A stretch of DNA of 64,000 nt from Oegoconia quadripuncta (GCA_949316235.1 OX438759.1:13925618-13989617), one strand, 5' to 3'; shown: positions 31,481-43,974, counted from the first letter of the stretch. The notes: generated from the sequence alone by a model not told the origin. Program-made: numbers and translations.

Positions 31481-32501
31481 TGTATGTGTGTACACTTATA
31501 TGCAATAAAGTGTTAAAATAATTTAAAAAATATCACTTGAAAACATTACATATTTTAACTTAAAAGGGTTCCGTCCAGTTGATTGATTGTTGTGTTTCAA
31601 CTTGTACCTGTCAATATAATAATGGTGCTTTCTGCAATGCTTTCTATCGGTAAAAGAGTAATTCGCTCAATCTAGCTTTCATCGAATCGGCTTATCTGTA
31701 TCTGCAAATCGTGGTATCGGCGAAACTGTTGTTATTTTTAAAGTTCTTTCGGCGAAACGAGCTATCGGTTTTTACCGGAGAACAGTGATTTCTATGTATA
31801 ATTGTATCCATCAAGGTAATTCTGTATGAAGTATATGTATGTAGTATATATGTCCACATTCGCTTCGTATATGTCTTTCGACATGTCCAAATCATCTCGG
31901 CATAACTTTTTCAATCTGTCGCACTACATAATTCCCTAATTACACTAGTGTTTATTTATTTATACACAGATAGACATAAGCTGTTAATTTATAACACTTT
32001 GCGTCGAGATTATAACCGAAACAGCTGTTCCGATTGTATTCACCACAAGTCGTTCCAAGCAAATACCGCATCTTGATTGTATTTATAACATATTAATGTC
32101 ACATTATGAGCGAATGAACTCGTTGAATAGTCAATAATTTCGCCAAACTGCATAATTAACTCGAGAATATCAAGCGATTCTATATTCACGGAGACTCCAT
32201 GATTGTCATGCATTTGTACTATTCATAGAGAGATATTGCATGATAAATATAATAATTTAATAACAGGGTTATACCTATAGATGGGTATCTATACGCTAAT
32301 TCTGATTTTAATCGAGCATTAAATAACAATAATGACTATGAATGACGTTTAATTAAAATGAGAAAGTAGGGAATAAACTACTTTAAGAAATTATTACTTA
32401 AGACGTTAGTTACTGAAGGAACGAGTTGGGTGACATAATATGCTTTCTGCTTTGTTCCGTTATTTTGTATTAGAAGACTTATATTTAGAATCATACATAA
32501 T

Positions 32502-32675
32502 GCTCACTACTGTTTCCCGTTGGGGTAGGCAGAGACTTGATTTCCACTTGCAATGATCCTGACATACTACTTTTGCTTCTTCCACTCTCATCAAATGCTT
32601 GAAACATGCTCGTCGGTTAGTGGTTGACTGCACCTGACCTTTTTTAAGCACGTCAGTAACTTGATTGACGTACGT
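32502..32675 (+). repeat. repeat G, unbroken copy
   Basis: CTGTTTCCCGTTGGGGTAGG, TTTCCACTTGCAATGATCC, ATGCTTGAAACATGCTCG, CACCTGACCTTTTTTAAGC, TTGATTGACGTACG. Serves as the empty-site reference for 30379-30574. Confidence 0.65.
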
Positions 32676-33362
32676 CCTTAGATTTAGAACCAATACAAAA
32701 TAATCTTAAAATTTTTCTTTCATGACGGTCAGGAGATAACAATTTGTTAGTAAGTGTACGCACGATGACGCCACCATTTTTGTACATAATGGTTCATACA
32801 TACTTTTGTGACTTTATGACTTCTCTAGTCTTCTTCTATAGTATAACTACTACTTACTATACGCGGCCCGATTTCAGTACATTTTGGTGCGATTGAAGGT
32901 TTTTCTATCCCTTATTATGTTTTTGCTGTAATGTACTGTAGGTATGCTTTCAAAAAGGAACATCACATACACGAGTTAGTCACTAAGTGGCGACGTGGAT
33001 CGCACGAAGCAATGCTGGGTGCTTAGACAAGTCGGGACCCTTCTACATAGCGTTATATGTATATAAACGCTATCGATTTATTTCTTGCAGTTGTTTGGCT
33101 GGCAAATGACGACCAGTTGACAACCAGTGTTTGTTACATTTATATATCACCACTTCAAAATAGAGAAAGTAAGAGATGTTTATTGCTACGATAAAGTATT
33201 TCACATACTTGAGCTACTGTTACCATTTCATTTATACACTGTGACTCGGTCACATCACCTAACGAATAGAATACATTTGCAGCTGTTCTTCCAAGTTCCT
33301 TATTTGCGCGATAAATTCTCAAGTGCTATAACTCAGTCTTGCTTGTGTGTTCCGTGTATTTT

Positions 33363-33545
33363 TAGGGTTCGTTACCTCAAAAGGTAAAAACGGGACCCTG
33401 TATAAGGCTTATAGGATCACTTTGTTATCTGTCCGTCAAGATTTCAAAGTACCGTTTTCTTCAGAACGGCTAGAGTTATCAAGCTGAAATTAAAGTAAAA
33501 TTCTAAACACTATGGCCTTTAAGTCCTGTAAAAATTTTAAGATTG
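33363..33545 (+). repeat. 'tagggttccgt' family, second copy
   Basis: TAGGGTTCGTTACCTCAAAA, GGTAAAAACGGGACCC, TATAGGATCACTTTGTTATC, CCGTCAAGATTTCAAAGTAC. Confidence 0.62.
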
Positions 33546-33567
33546 TAAAAAGATGTGGTTTTTAATT

Positions 33568-33735
33568 GTTCGCCAAGTTAGCTACCACCATCTTATTTAA
33601 GTCTGCCATCAGACTACAATATTGACAATATTTGTATTCCGATAGCATAAGATAAGCCAGTCCCCATATAACTTGGTGATAAGCTCGCTGCCACTTTCGC
33701 CGTCACCTTCACCTTCATCTTCACTTAACATCACA
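33568..33735 (+). repeat. SINE-B, diverged body fragment
   Basis: GTTAGCTACCACCATCTTAT, AAGATAAGCCAGTCCCC, CTTCATCTTCACTTAACATC; many substitutions, so an old copy. Confidence 0.6.
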
Positions 33736-33828
33736 GATATTTATTTCGAGTCTTATGTACATAAGAAAAAAAATAGATTATATAGAACAGTAGTTGTATC
33801 GGAGTAGAATTAGGTAGAGTAGTTTGAC

Positions 33829-34044
33829 ATTTTTTTTTTATGCGAAACGGGTTGGTATATACTTGACCTCAATCACACCTGATGTTAAGTGAAGATGAAG
33901 TCGAAGGTGGAAGCGTACTTACCCGGAAACCCCAACACATTTGGGAGACTGGCTATCTTATCTCTGACAACCGGAACACAACAATGCTATTAACATTGCT
34001 GCTTGGCGGCAGATTTAGATAAGATTGGGTGCATCGGTAGCCAA
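33829..34044 (-). repeat. SINE-B, 5'-truncated, next to a MITE
   Basis: Minus strand body AGATAAGATAGCCAGTCTCC, GGGTTTCCGGGTAAGTACGC, AACCCGTTTCGCATAAAAAA. The break coincides with the MITE at 34045. Confidence 0.82.
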
Positions 34045-34254
34045 TGTGATACTCCCTGGCCGGACCGGAACACTACTTTTTTACACCTACCATGAAATAA
34101 ACGGCACCTCAATAATACTGAATACTCAAAGATACTGTACGGTAAGGTACTGGTTATTTCATGATAAATGTAAGAAAGTGGCGTTTAGGTAGCCACTTTA
34201 TTCAGCATAGCGGTATCTGAGTCATGAATAGTGATCGGGCCAGGGAGCATCACA
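34045..34254. mobile_element. 210-bp foldback MITE
   Basis: Left TGTGATACTCCCTGGCCGGA, right complement TGTGATGCTCCCTGGCCCGA; inner arms ACCATGAAATAAACG and GGTTATTTCATGA also pair. One copy only. Confidence 0.7.
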
Positions 34255-34599
34255 CTATTTAACATCAAAAATATTGAAATGTTTTTTGCATTATTAAACC
34301 TCTTTTTCTACAAAAAGTAACCTTACTGTAGTCAGAAATCGCATCTTACAACTTCACTACAGTGTTCACATAGGCGTAGATCGTCCACGACATGCCGAGC
34401 TGACAGACACCAATAAATGGGACAAACTATTCACTACAGTGACCAACTATTTCTTGCTAGCGTCGGATTTGAATGAAAAAAGAAATACTCACTCAGTACA
34501 CTACTGGATATAGATGATTGATTACCTACACATACCGTCACAGATTATGTTTACTCGTGAGTTTGAACTTCAATGGAATTAATAAATATTTCGGACACT

Positions 34600-34655
34600 C
34601 CAAACCACTAATATTTGAGATATCCCTCACTACATTTGGGATAAAGGTTGTATCT
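34600..34655 (-). repeat. repeat H fragment
   Basis: TTTGAGATATCCCTCACTAC and ATTTGGGATAAAGGTTGTAT. Confidence 0.45.
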
Positions 34656-35369
34656 AAATGTTTATCTGTTTCTGACTGTATGTCTCAATTGTACGTGGAT
34701 GGCCAAGTCTGGAACTATGAGGAATAGCGAAAAGTACTCAATGGGGTCTCGGACCCGATTTTGATGAGAAACTAAAACTGGATTTTTGAAAAATTAATAT
34801 TCCCTGGACAGGAATCTAACCCGTTCATTTTGAAGAAAAAAGTAACACATACTGTATTATTACACCATTCGATAAAATTAAGGAACGAATTCTGGGAATT
34901 AGATATTACGAACTGGATTAAATTGCGAAGAATAAAATAGTAAATAAGTATGTACTTGATAAATATTATGTTATTAATTTTCCAGACAGTGTGTCAATAT
35001 ACTTGTTAGAATTTATACGAGTGTTGGAACGAGCTCGTAAAACTGCTTAGGTCAGGCTGATTTAGATCCAAGTCTGCCCACCGAATTATCGTAAATTAAG
35101 GAATTATCCAGTCTCAGGCTGATACTCAGCTGCTGTGGGTGTCTGGGTTTAAATCTCTATTGTTATGTACTTTATGGCAGTTTGTTCTGCGATTTTGTCT
35201 TCTGACCTTAAGTCACCTCTTCCTTCGCATCAACAGCCTAATGTGTTGGACATTAGGCTATTATAAAATTTTTGACTATCTGGATGATAAGAATGATGAA
35301 TATCCAGTATATTTTATTTTTCTTTGTCGGATCATAAATTTTACAATTATTTCAAATTGTATTTGTATT

Positions 35370-35520
35370 GACTTATTTAAAAAGAGCAACCCCGGAGCTT
35401 CTTGCTCGTTCTTCTCTGGGGAGACTGCCTAGTGAATGAGCGATAACTGTATGTCATGACGATTTCAAATGTTATTCTTATAACTTACGAAATAAAAACA
35501 TTTTTGATTTGATTTGACAT
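35370..35520 (+). mobile_element. LINE 3' end with TTTGA tail
   Basis: AGAGCAACCCCGGAGCTTCT, CTCGTTCTTCTCTGGGGAGA, AATAAAAACATTTTTGATTTGATTTGA. The pentamer tail and frame end (..SGETA, stop at 35430) fit a non-LTR 3' terminus. Confidence 0.5.
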
Positions 35521-35532
35521 AAGCTATAACTT

Positions 35533-35705
35533 TGCTAGTGAGTATACTGGCTGCCTTCGAAACCAAAGGTTGCGAATTCAGCTATGGATAAATGTTTGTG
35601 TGATTTACACCTGAGTCACTGGATGTTTATTACAAATGGTTATGAATATAGGTTTTGTTTTTTCGTTAACTAATATCTATGGTAGAGGAATTATCTAGTT
35701 ATAAT
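35533..35705 (+). repeat. SINE-E, diverged copy
   Basis: AGTGAGTATACTGGCTGCCT, CGAAACCAAAGGTTGCGAAT, CTGAGTCACTGGATGTTTA parallel the head and body of 38731-38965. Confidence 0.5.
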
Positions 35706-35937
35706 TGTGTGACAATATACTATTATTATTAGACATAATCACGCTTATTATTATTCAATTCTATGTGCTTACTTCATTCTCACAATAAGTTATTTTGTAA
35801 AACATTTGTGAGAATCTGATGTCTGAAAAAGGATACACCTATGTCATTGATCACCAGGTTCTCACCCCTCAGGCAGATTATAAAAACACTTGGGTTGAAC
35901 ATTTGTTTAGTTGAGGGTGGAACTTCTTTTACTTTTA

Positions 35938-36368
35938 TATTAGGTCCTTAACTATGAAATTGGCGTTTTGTATGAAGAATTTCATTAAGACTGTTTTCTC
36001 CATACAAACATTTTTGATTTTTTTTTTGGGAACGGCAAATTCAAATTTAGCTAAATTAGTGTGTATTATCGGATAACATTAAGTTTAAGTATAGGCAGTG
36101 TTAATTTTAAAAAATAACCACTTTTTAAAAGTTTCAGCGAATCTAAGTAATGATTATGGGAAGCACGTGAAAAGAGCTCTGTTCAAGTTTTTTTTATTAT
36201 TATGTGATTTAGGCCAGAAATTAAAAAATGTTTCATGTGAAACCTTGAAATAATATTCCATTTTCCAAATAAACAACAAAATTTGGTAATAGCTTTGAAA
36301 ATCGTAGGAATTGGTACATATGATTAACGAAGAAAAAATACTCCAATTTCATAGGTAAAGACCCAATA
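35938..36368 (+). mobile_element. MITE-2, TA-flanked, copy 1
   Basis: Ends TATTAGGTCCTTAACTATGAAATTGG and (complement) TATTGGGTCTTTACCTATGAAATT; TA at both borders. Interior CTCCATACAAACATTTTTGA, GAACGGCAAATTCAAATTTAG, ATGATTATGGGAAGCACGTG. TA borders suggest Tc1/mariner. Copies at 41817 and 50582. Confidence 0.75.
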
Positions 36369-36504
36369 TATCTACAAAAAAGAAACACAGTTTTACTTTT
36401 CAGTGCAAGTAGAGCAACACAACAGAAGAAAACCGCCATATAGTTTTCAACCTCTTGTCCAAACAGTGTAGTAGGTATCCAAAAGGGGAAAAATTTACCA
36501 CTTT

Positions 36505-36640
36505 TTAAGGGTCCGTATCAAAGTGGTAAAATAGGAACCCTTATGGCGCGACTGTCTGTCTGTCTGTCCGTCTGCTGCTTATTTCAGCAACTGCTAACAC
36601 TATAAACTTGAAATTTCGAATAGTTTTAATTATAATGCTT
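36505..36640 (+). repeat. 'gggttccgt' family, third copy
   Basis: AAGGGTCCGTATCAAAGTGG, AATAGGAACCCTTATGGCGC, CTGTCTGTCTGTCCGTCTGC. Confidence 0.58.
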
Positions 36641-38730
36641 GCCCACTTTTATCTATACAAATAGATAAAACTATACAAATTGTTACCTATTTAGCTAAGG
36701 GACAAACCGTCTAGTACTTCGCTCGTTTTTTTAAACAAATCAAATTTTCCGTGAATCAGTTTTCATAAACAATATCTTATTTGTAGGTGATTTCCATTAC
36801 ACAGGAATGGTTTCAGAGCGTTAAATAATTGTCTTAATTGATACGTTTTCATTAGAATTAGGAATATGATTTACACAGGTAACTAGGTACCTACTACTTT
36901 GAATTCAATGATGAGGGTGGCATATTCTGCATTTGAATAAACCCTCTTAAAAATAAATAAGATTAAAAAAAAATTGATACGTTTTCATGAAAACTCCACG
37001 TGTTGAATTTTCATCAGGAAATCTATTGGCAGGCAGGTAGGCAGGGTCGCCATGAGGTGTGGTCAGGAGCGGTGAAATGATACAACCATTCTCTAAGACG
37101 ATGATTATATTGTCTCAAATTAACAGGTATTACAAAAATAAAACGATTACGTTAGATCTAGGTATAGCCGTGTATGTATACATATTTTCTTCTTTATCTT
37201 TTCTACTCGGAGCCTTAATTTTTTAGTTTTCCCAACTCTTTCTGTTGGCTCTTATTTCCCATAGATCTGTGCTCTGTGTGACTCTACCTATATATAGTTA
37301 ACTTGCATGGATATGACAATCAATACTGTATGCTATCGACGATAACTTCGCGGATTCCAATAAAGCTAACATTTTGCGCTTTATATTGAGTTATAATATA
37401 ACTTTATATTATAACACAGCTGAATTTCGTCGAAACCCGACGTAGGTAGTGGTTCTTAGTAATAAAAGTAAGTGGATGCAGCGTTTATGGCCGGGTTTTA
37501 TGCGACTTCGTATAACTTGCATACTATCCGTTTTCATGATTAAACTATGCAATACGGGGCCAATATAACGTTACTAAATTAAATTTCATAGGAATCCAGA
37601 GACCGTCCTTATGCGGACTCGTAATATACGCCTGCCGACATTAATTTAAAGTGGTTTATTCCTCGGTTTTTACGGTCCATCGGCGTTGTGATAGGCACTT
37701 TGGTGAATAAGATCCTTTAACGACCGGCTAGCCCTAAAGCGGGTGTAAAATGTTTGCGGACCGATTTAATGCCCGATTAGTTGGGAGATAGATCTGCTGT
37801 GGTTAGTGCTAGGTGATATATTTATGTGCAGAGTTATTACGATTAATTACTTTCCTGGCTGTAGATAAAACCACCCCCATACAGGTATGATCTACCGACC
37901 GGTCTGCAAGGATTTTGTTCGTGTTGCGACCGTAGCAATAATTCCTCTGTCGGTAAAATTTGCAGTGTGACAAAGTGATGCATATGGGTTTCAGAGCTTA
38001 TTCTTGTCAGTGGAGTAATGTCTATCTGCTTTCCGCCCTTGACTTAAATAGGTTACGATGGGCAAAATAAATAGTAAAGAAATATTAAATATAATCCAAC
38101 CAATATAATCATTTTTTTTGTTTTTTTTTTTTTCAAAAAATAATTACAAGTAACAGTCTAATTACTAAATGGCTTAAAAATTCTATTGCTTGGACTCTGA
38201 TCCTCAAACTAGGTCAAACCTGTATCTTGAGGATCAGTTCCTTACCTATGCACATAGGTAGTAAACATTTCAATTAAACACTTAAAATTTACTTATAATG
38301 ATTCGTAAATTAAGTACCTAAATATTTTGTAATAAGTAAATGTTTTTAAACTATAATACCAGTCACACTCACTTTTACTTCGACACTGGACGTTGACTAC
38401 ATGGCATCCAACTATGTCAATGATTCGTTGCGTTTCACAGCACTTTATTTAACATTAGCATCGCAATATACTTTATCATACTTCGAAAATATTTCAAAAG
38501 TCAAGCATTTACTTCAAAGTAAGATACATGATATCGTTTCTGGAATGTCAATTTAAATCTTATTTCTCAGTAATAACCTTCATCTTGTATGAGAACGCAT
38601 GCATTGTGTGTCCAACTGCAATAATAGCGTTCTAATAGAAAATGTAGTACTGATAGATTCAAACGATTGCTTTGCTGATAAAGATCGCATCTGTCTGGGA
38701 GAGGCTTTATCAGTAGCCATAGGAAAGTAA
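36641..38730. other. no gene; possible single-copy non-coding sequence
   Basis: No repeat family recognised from 37400 to 38100; this part has balanced composition (for example 37600-37930) with CGCCTGCCGACATTAATTTA and ACGACCGGCTAGCCC. It could hold enhancer-like sequence but shows no motif I can defend. Confidence 0.3.
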
Positions 38731-38965
38731 GAAATAATAAATAAATAAATAAATAAATATTTCGGACACTTACACCAATTATCTAGTCCCAAACTAAGCA
38801 AAGCTTGTACTATGGATACTAGATATCGGATAAACATACCTACATAAATATTTATATAAACATCCATGACTCGGGAATAAATGTTCGTATATGCATCGCA
38901 CAATTTATTTACCCTTCGCAGCATTTGAACCCGCAAACCATTGGTTTCGCAGACAGGGTCACCGA
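38731..38965 (-). repeat. SINE-E, full-type copy
   Basis: Minus strand: GTGACCCTGTCTGCGAAACC, TTTGCGGGTTCAAATGCTGC (B box), GAGTCATGGATGTTTATA, AGTATCCATAGTACAAGC, tail (AAAT)n at 38735-38760. Confidence 0.72.
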
Positions 38966-39185
38966 ATTTATTATCATAACTAAACTAATCTTGCAAAATT
39001 TAAAAATAATTTTCGGCCAATTTGTGTCGAATTTATTTACGACCCAATTACGTTAAGTCGATGCAAATAAAAGAGATACTATCTCAGGAAACGTCCTAAT
39101 CGCAGGTCCACATTCGAGCAGTCGTAAAATATTTCAAAATTATAGTTTATGTCAGCGTTTCTCAACGTTTCCAAACGACCTCAGC

Positions 39186-39572
39186 AGCCTCCGTGGCTCA
39201 ATTGAAACACCGGTAAGTTTGCAAAACGGAGGTCGCGGGTTCGATTCCCAAACGGGGTACATGTTGTACCTACATGCCTGGCCCCTGATTGTCACGCACT
39301 CGAGATTTCAATGTCGATAGGTTTGTCACTTTTGGACTTGCCCATAAGTGTGAAAGTGATAAACATATCTACTAATGCGCGTGAGATTCACCCCCCTGGC
39401 CACCATCTTATCTGACTTAACAATCAGCGATGTTTATTGCATCATTGTGTTCCGCCTATTTGAGATAGGATAGTCAGTCTCCCAAATAAATTATGGGTTG
39501 CGGTGAGCGCGATTCCATTTTCGGCCTCATCTTATCAGGTACGGAAATCAGGATCCGTTGTGCATAAAAAAA
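39186..39572 (+). repeat. SINE-B, diverged and carrying an insertion
   Basis: Head AGCCTCCGTGGCTCAATTG, GGTCGCGGGTTCGATTCCC; body resumes at CCACCATCTTATCTGAC and ends CCGTTGTGCATAAAAAAAA. About 105 bases at 39280-39385 are foreign. Confidence 0.75.
39308..39375. repeat. short foldback repeat inside SINE-B, also at 52262
   Basis: CGATAGGTTTGTCACTTTTG, ATAAGTGTGAAAGTGATAAAC. TGTCACTTTT and AAGTGTGAAAGTGA are partly complementary. Confidence 0.5.
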
Positions 39573-40149
39573 ATTGTCTACGCAAAAAAGATTGAGAATC
39601 GCCGATTTCGGTAATTCGGTCGTAAAGTTTATGCTCGTAAATGACAATTTCACTCGGACGCGGGCGGTCCGTTTGTTTCCCAGAATGATGCGCGCGCGCA
39701 TCATCGGCTGCTTTTCGGTGAGTTTCGTTGGCTTTTAATTTAGTTATACTTTTTTATTGCCGTAAAATACCAGTATAGAAGGTTACTGTGTTATTCCATT
39801 TAGCTTTACTATGATTGATCCAACACCTGTGTTGAAGATTAGTTGTCTTGAATATATTTAAAGCTCAAGTCAAAGTGCTTTTTCTTCAATAGCTTATATC
39901 TACTTGAAGACCAAATCCAAAATGTTTAGAGCTAACCACGAGTATTTGTAACTAGTTTAATTTCCGTTCAAATGATTAGCACGATACGAAATGTGCACAA
40001 CGTAACGTTTTTGGTTATGGTTTAGCTTTGGTATTATCTCTCAAACTTAGCGCGATCGGTCCCCTGGACAAACTGTTCATGCGTGGGGAAAGTGAGAACC
40101 TTTTTTTTCGTACTTACTTACCTTATTTCTTTCTTTAATTAGTCTGAGG

Positions 40150-40836
40150 TCCAAGGTAGCAATAGATAGGACACCGATATGCTACCTATATGTCCCGTAT
40201 AGAAAAGATTCAAAGAAAGTTTATTAAATATATTATCGTACTAGACACCGCACCGTTATACAAGTCTGAAGATTACCTTCTTCTATATAGAAAGCACTAT
40301 CTGTTGCCACTTGAAGCTAGACGTGAAATAGCGGATCTCGTATTCCTATTGAAAATTGCTTCTGGGTCGATTGATTGTCCAGAACTTCTTTCCCAAATCT
40401 GTCTCCGACCTCCTGCTATATCACTTAGGCACAATGATCTCATTTCTCTCCCTCCGACTTCTACCATCTACAGAAAAAACACCTTTCTGTAGCGTGCGAG
40501 CAACAATTTTAATAAATTGTCTAAGAAGTTTGATCTAGATCTTTATAACACTATAATTTTATGTCAGCGAGGCGTCAATTGAATCAACAATTCTTTGATG
40601 GCTTAATTTAATTTATAAATCATTTGTTTTTCTTTTTTTTTGGCGGTGATTGAATCTGGTATATTTACCGCAAGGGCAAAAAATTTACAAGTGTGATAAG
40701 GCATGTTATTGAATTATATAATGTTTTTCTATTTGTGAGGACCTGTAATGGGCTCTCTGTTTCCTATAATAGTTTCCATTAGTGTTATTGCAGCTGTTGG
40801 TTTTCCGAATAAATAAAAATAAAATAAAAATAAACA
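40150..40836 (+). pseudogene. non-LTR retrotransposon 3' end (RT-distal coding part, UTR, tail)
   Basis: Plus-strand frame from 40190 contains SRIEKIQRKFIKYI, LPLEARREIADLVFLLKIA and GSIDCPELLSQICLRPP, a pattern that follows the reverse-transcriptase domain in Jockey/CR1-like LINEs (IQ.RF..., L..RR...DL.FL.K...G.ID.PELL..I). A +1 frameshift near 40470 moves the continuation to another frame (TPFCSVRATILIN). A ~250-base UTR and an AAATAAAAT tail at 40810-40836 follow. No catalytic RT motif is included, so the copy is dead. Confidence 0.75.
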
Positions 40837-40947
40837 GTATCTTCAGTAGCACTATGTCGAATACCACAGTTGATCCTAGCTTATAGCTGTTGCAGGACCT
40901 CCACCCGGAGGTGGGATGGTATATGATGGTTAAAATGCATTAGTAGT

Positions 40948-41012
40948 AGTAGGTATTCAAGGACAGACCGCGCTGGATATTGCTTCGCTAAACGAAAATG
41001 AATAGTATAAAT
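40948..41012 (-). repeat. SINE-C fragment
   Basis: TTCAAGGACAGACCGCGCTG, TTGCTTCGCTAAACGAAAAT; matches the 5S-like part of 18740-18800. Confidence 0.5.
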
Positions 41013-41816
41013 GCATAGTTGGATTGGATGCAGTAAATTCAAATAGTTTTGTATGGAACACTGAGCGTATTAATCTAAGTACTTAACCAGTTATTATAAA
41101 CTAAGAGTGTATACGATGTAACAGTAATATTCTAGTTAACACATTGCATCTTACCAACCTATAAACATTTAGTATCATTCTCATGACTGTTTACCATATA
41201 TGTCAAACATTGGTCTCGATTATTGTAAATGATTACCCCATTATACCGATATTATTAAACATACCTTGGCAGTTATTTGAGAAACATCGTCTAATATTAC
41301 TAGCATAGGACAATCGCAGAAAATTGTGGAAACAGAGCACATGATGTAGTTTGTTATTGTAAAATAATTATGAACTTTGTGGGACAATGGCGTGGTGCGT
41401 GACGCTCGTTTATTCGATTGTTATGTGTAACTCAGTAGACAGCAAGATCAATTTGCGAATTATACTTAATTAAAGAATAAATAATAAGAATAATAATAAC
41501 TGAAAATTCTTGTGTTATAAACATTAGCTACTACTCCCCAATTAGACTCTTAGCTTAAAACAAAAAAGCAATAACTAAAAATAATAAAAACTATAGATAG
41601 TTTTTTCAAGGCAATATGAAAGCAAATTTTGCGGAAACAGCTGCGCGAAATTTTTATAGATAAGAAAAATTTAATGCCTACATAAATTTTCATTTGTTTC
41701 TATTCAGACAATTCAAACTTGAGATAAAATGTAAAGACCGTGGTCCGTAAAGTACGTTAGTATCTACATATTAACACTGTGCCGTGGTTGTGTTACATTA
41801 TCCCAATCCCAACTAA

Positions 41817-42205
41817 TATTAGATCCTTACTTATGAAATTGGCGTTTTGTATGAAGAATTTCATTAAGACTGTTTTCTCCATACAAACATGTTTGATTTT
41901 TTTTTGGGAACGGCAAATCCAAATTTTGCTAAACTTTGTGTGTATTATCGGATAACATTAAGTTAAGTATAGGCAGCGTTGATTTTTAAAGTCAACCGCT
42001 TTATAAAAGTTTCAACGAATCTAAGAAATGATTATGGGAAGCACATGAAAATGTGATTTAGCCCAGAAATTATTTCATGTGAAACCTTGAAATAATCCAT
42101 TTTCCAAATAACAAACAAATTTGGATATAGCTTTGAAAATCGCAGGAATTGGTACATATGATTAACGAAGAAAAAAAACTCCAATTTCATAGGTAAAGAC
42201 CTACT
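41817..42205 (+). mobile_element. MITE-2 copy 2
   Basis: TATTAGATCCTTACTTATGAAATTGG and AATTTCATAGGTAAAGACCTA at the ends; the interior is as in copy 1 with a ~25-base deletion around the GAGCTCTG region. Confidence 0.75.
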
Positions 42206-42300
42206 ATTATAAATGTGAAAGTTTGTGTGTATATATGTGCTCGTTCCCTCTTCACTCCTAAGCGGCTGGACGGATTTGGATATAGATTGGTGCTATAAAA
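42203..42300 (+). mobile_element. Helitron-like element, 5' part
   Basis: TACTATTATAAATGTGAAAG, GGCTGGACGGATTTGGATAT. Adjoins MITE-2. Confidence 0.55.
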
Positions 42301-42475
42301 ATACAGTTGGTACCGTTAATTATATGAGTCATCATCAGCCTATCCTAGCCCATTACCACCGATCGTCTGTTTAAGCCTGGCCCAGAACAGCAACCGAATA
42401 GGCGCCATATCCCCGTTAGTAAAGAAAAAGAAATTATTTTCATCGAAGTAATATATTAGTGAAGGAAGCAGAAGA

Positions 42476-42562
42476 GGTGTGTCAGGATCGTAGCAAGTGG
42501 AAGTCTGTGGTTTCTGCCTACCACTACGGGAGACAGGCGTGACATTATGTATGTATGTATTT
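42476..42562 (-). repeat. repeat G fragment
   Basis: GTGTGTCAGGATCGTAGCAA, GTGGAAGTCTGTGGTTTCTG, GGGAGACAGGCGTGACATTA. Over 90% like 10951-11040 by eye. Confidence 0.68.
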
Positions 42563-42778
42563 TATGTTTCCACTTTTTAATTATATTTGCTATATTGTTA
42601 TGTATCGAGATAATAACATTGTTACGCCCGCGTCACCTAGGGGGAGAGCCTGGCAATCTGCAAAACAGGTTTATTTTCCTAGTTCAGATGTCAGTCACAA
42701 GTGAAATAGTATATTTGGGCCTGAATTTCGTAATAATGCTGTTATTTAGATATTTACCAAGCGTGTGATTAGTAACTA

Positions 42779-42930
42779 TGGCCCGTATTTATAAACCGTT
42801 CTCAAGATTAAGATGACCTTAAGTTGAAACTTGAGAATCTGTTGCATATTAAAACAGTGTCAAAATAAATAATATTGAGACTGAGACGCGATTTCAATCT
42901 CAAGATTGCTTTACTAATACGGTCTATGAC
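42779..42930 (+). mobile_element. MITE-3, copy 1
   Basis: GCCCGTATTTATAAACCGTT, CTTGAGAATCTGTTGCATAT, GAGACTGAGACGCGATTTCA, AATACGGTC. Ends are inverted (GCCCGTATTTATAAAC / GACCGTATTAGTAAAG). Shorter than 53247-53480 by an internal deletion. Confidence 0.6.
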
Positions 42931-42943
42931 TAACTGATCTGTT

Positions 42944-43015
42944 GGTTTTTTTTTATTGTTAACTGGATACGCATTTGACGACAATCTCACCTGATGGGAA
43001 GTGACGATGTGGCCT
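42944..43015 (-). mobile_element. LINE 3' tail (same family as 6528-6718)
   Basis: T-rich run, TTAACTGGATACGC, AATCTCACCTGATGGGAAG, TGACGATGTGGCC. Confidence 0.62.
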
Positions 43016-43237
43016 ATGTGATCTAACTGATCTGTTGACACGGCCTCGGATCGACGGCTAGCGGGACACCCTTCGTCACGATATCCGTCATCGCCTGGCA
43101 GCAGTCTCCAAAAATCAAACAAAATCCAAATTGTTTATTTTCAGTAACATTCAGTGTTGGGCTTTTCTTGTATATTTCCACTTGTGTTAGAATACCCCGT
43201 TCTTCCGTACACAAAAAAAAATTGTGTGTATACCTAT

Positions 43238-43295
43238 GTTTATCTCTGACCACCGCATTTGAGATAAAGATCGTGACCTTACGTATGTATAAGTC
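43238..43295 (-). repeat. repeat H fragment
   Basis: TTTATCTCTGACCACCGCAT, GAGATAAAGATCGTGACC. Confidence 0.48.
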
Positions 43296-43707
43296 CAACA
43301 CGCTGTTTGATGGTTGAACACATATTACCAAGATGATAAATTGATAATATAATTTTGTCAAATAAATTTCGATAAACCGATAAAAATGAGATTTCGAATT
43401 TGAACTTTACAAGTCATCTTAATTCATAACCGCAAGTCATACTCATAATCGATAATGTTGGCCGCGATAGCCGTAAGTCGTAAAGATGGCGTTAAAAAGT
43501 TCCATCGTCAATGTCGTTGTGTACAATGAGACTCGTAAATATGAGTTGATGCGACATTTTACGAGTTCGCGTCGACGGAACTAGGGATACCAAAATTCAG
43601 GATGTCAGGATTGTTAGGTCGTCGTCAGGATTCCGTTGAAATTTTTCGATGAAATAATGACACAATACATAATGTTTATCTGTATAACGATGGAGACACT
43701 TTTGATG

Positions 43708-43825
43708 ATGGAAAGTGATGATGCCGCCGAATATGAAGCATGCAATGCCAGTAAATGCCTATTCACCCTAGATGTGAAGATCTCAAAATTGATTCATTCT
43801 GGGCATTCATTCTTGCGAAAGCAAA
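43708..43825 (-). mobile_element. LINE C-terminal/3' UTR fragment (same family as 6528-6718)
   Basis: GAATATGAAGCATGCAATGC, TAAATGCCTATTCACCCTAG, GTGAAGATCTCAAAATTG parallel 6590-6665. Confidence 0.5.
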
Positions 43826-43974
43826 AATGAATACTTAATTGGTTCCTCTTCAAACATCTGGATTGTTATATTCTTTACCGTTTCTAAATGTCAGGGGATT
43901 AAAGTGGAAATAAGACTCATTGGTAAGATTTTCAGTTTTATATAATACGAGTTTTCCGCGGTTTTTCTGTAGAA

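Noticed and set aside
42808..43361. Two overlapping minus-strand frames as genes
   Set aside because: They run through MITE-3, a LINE tail and repeat H in turn.
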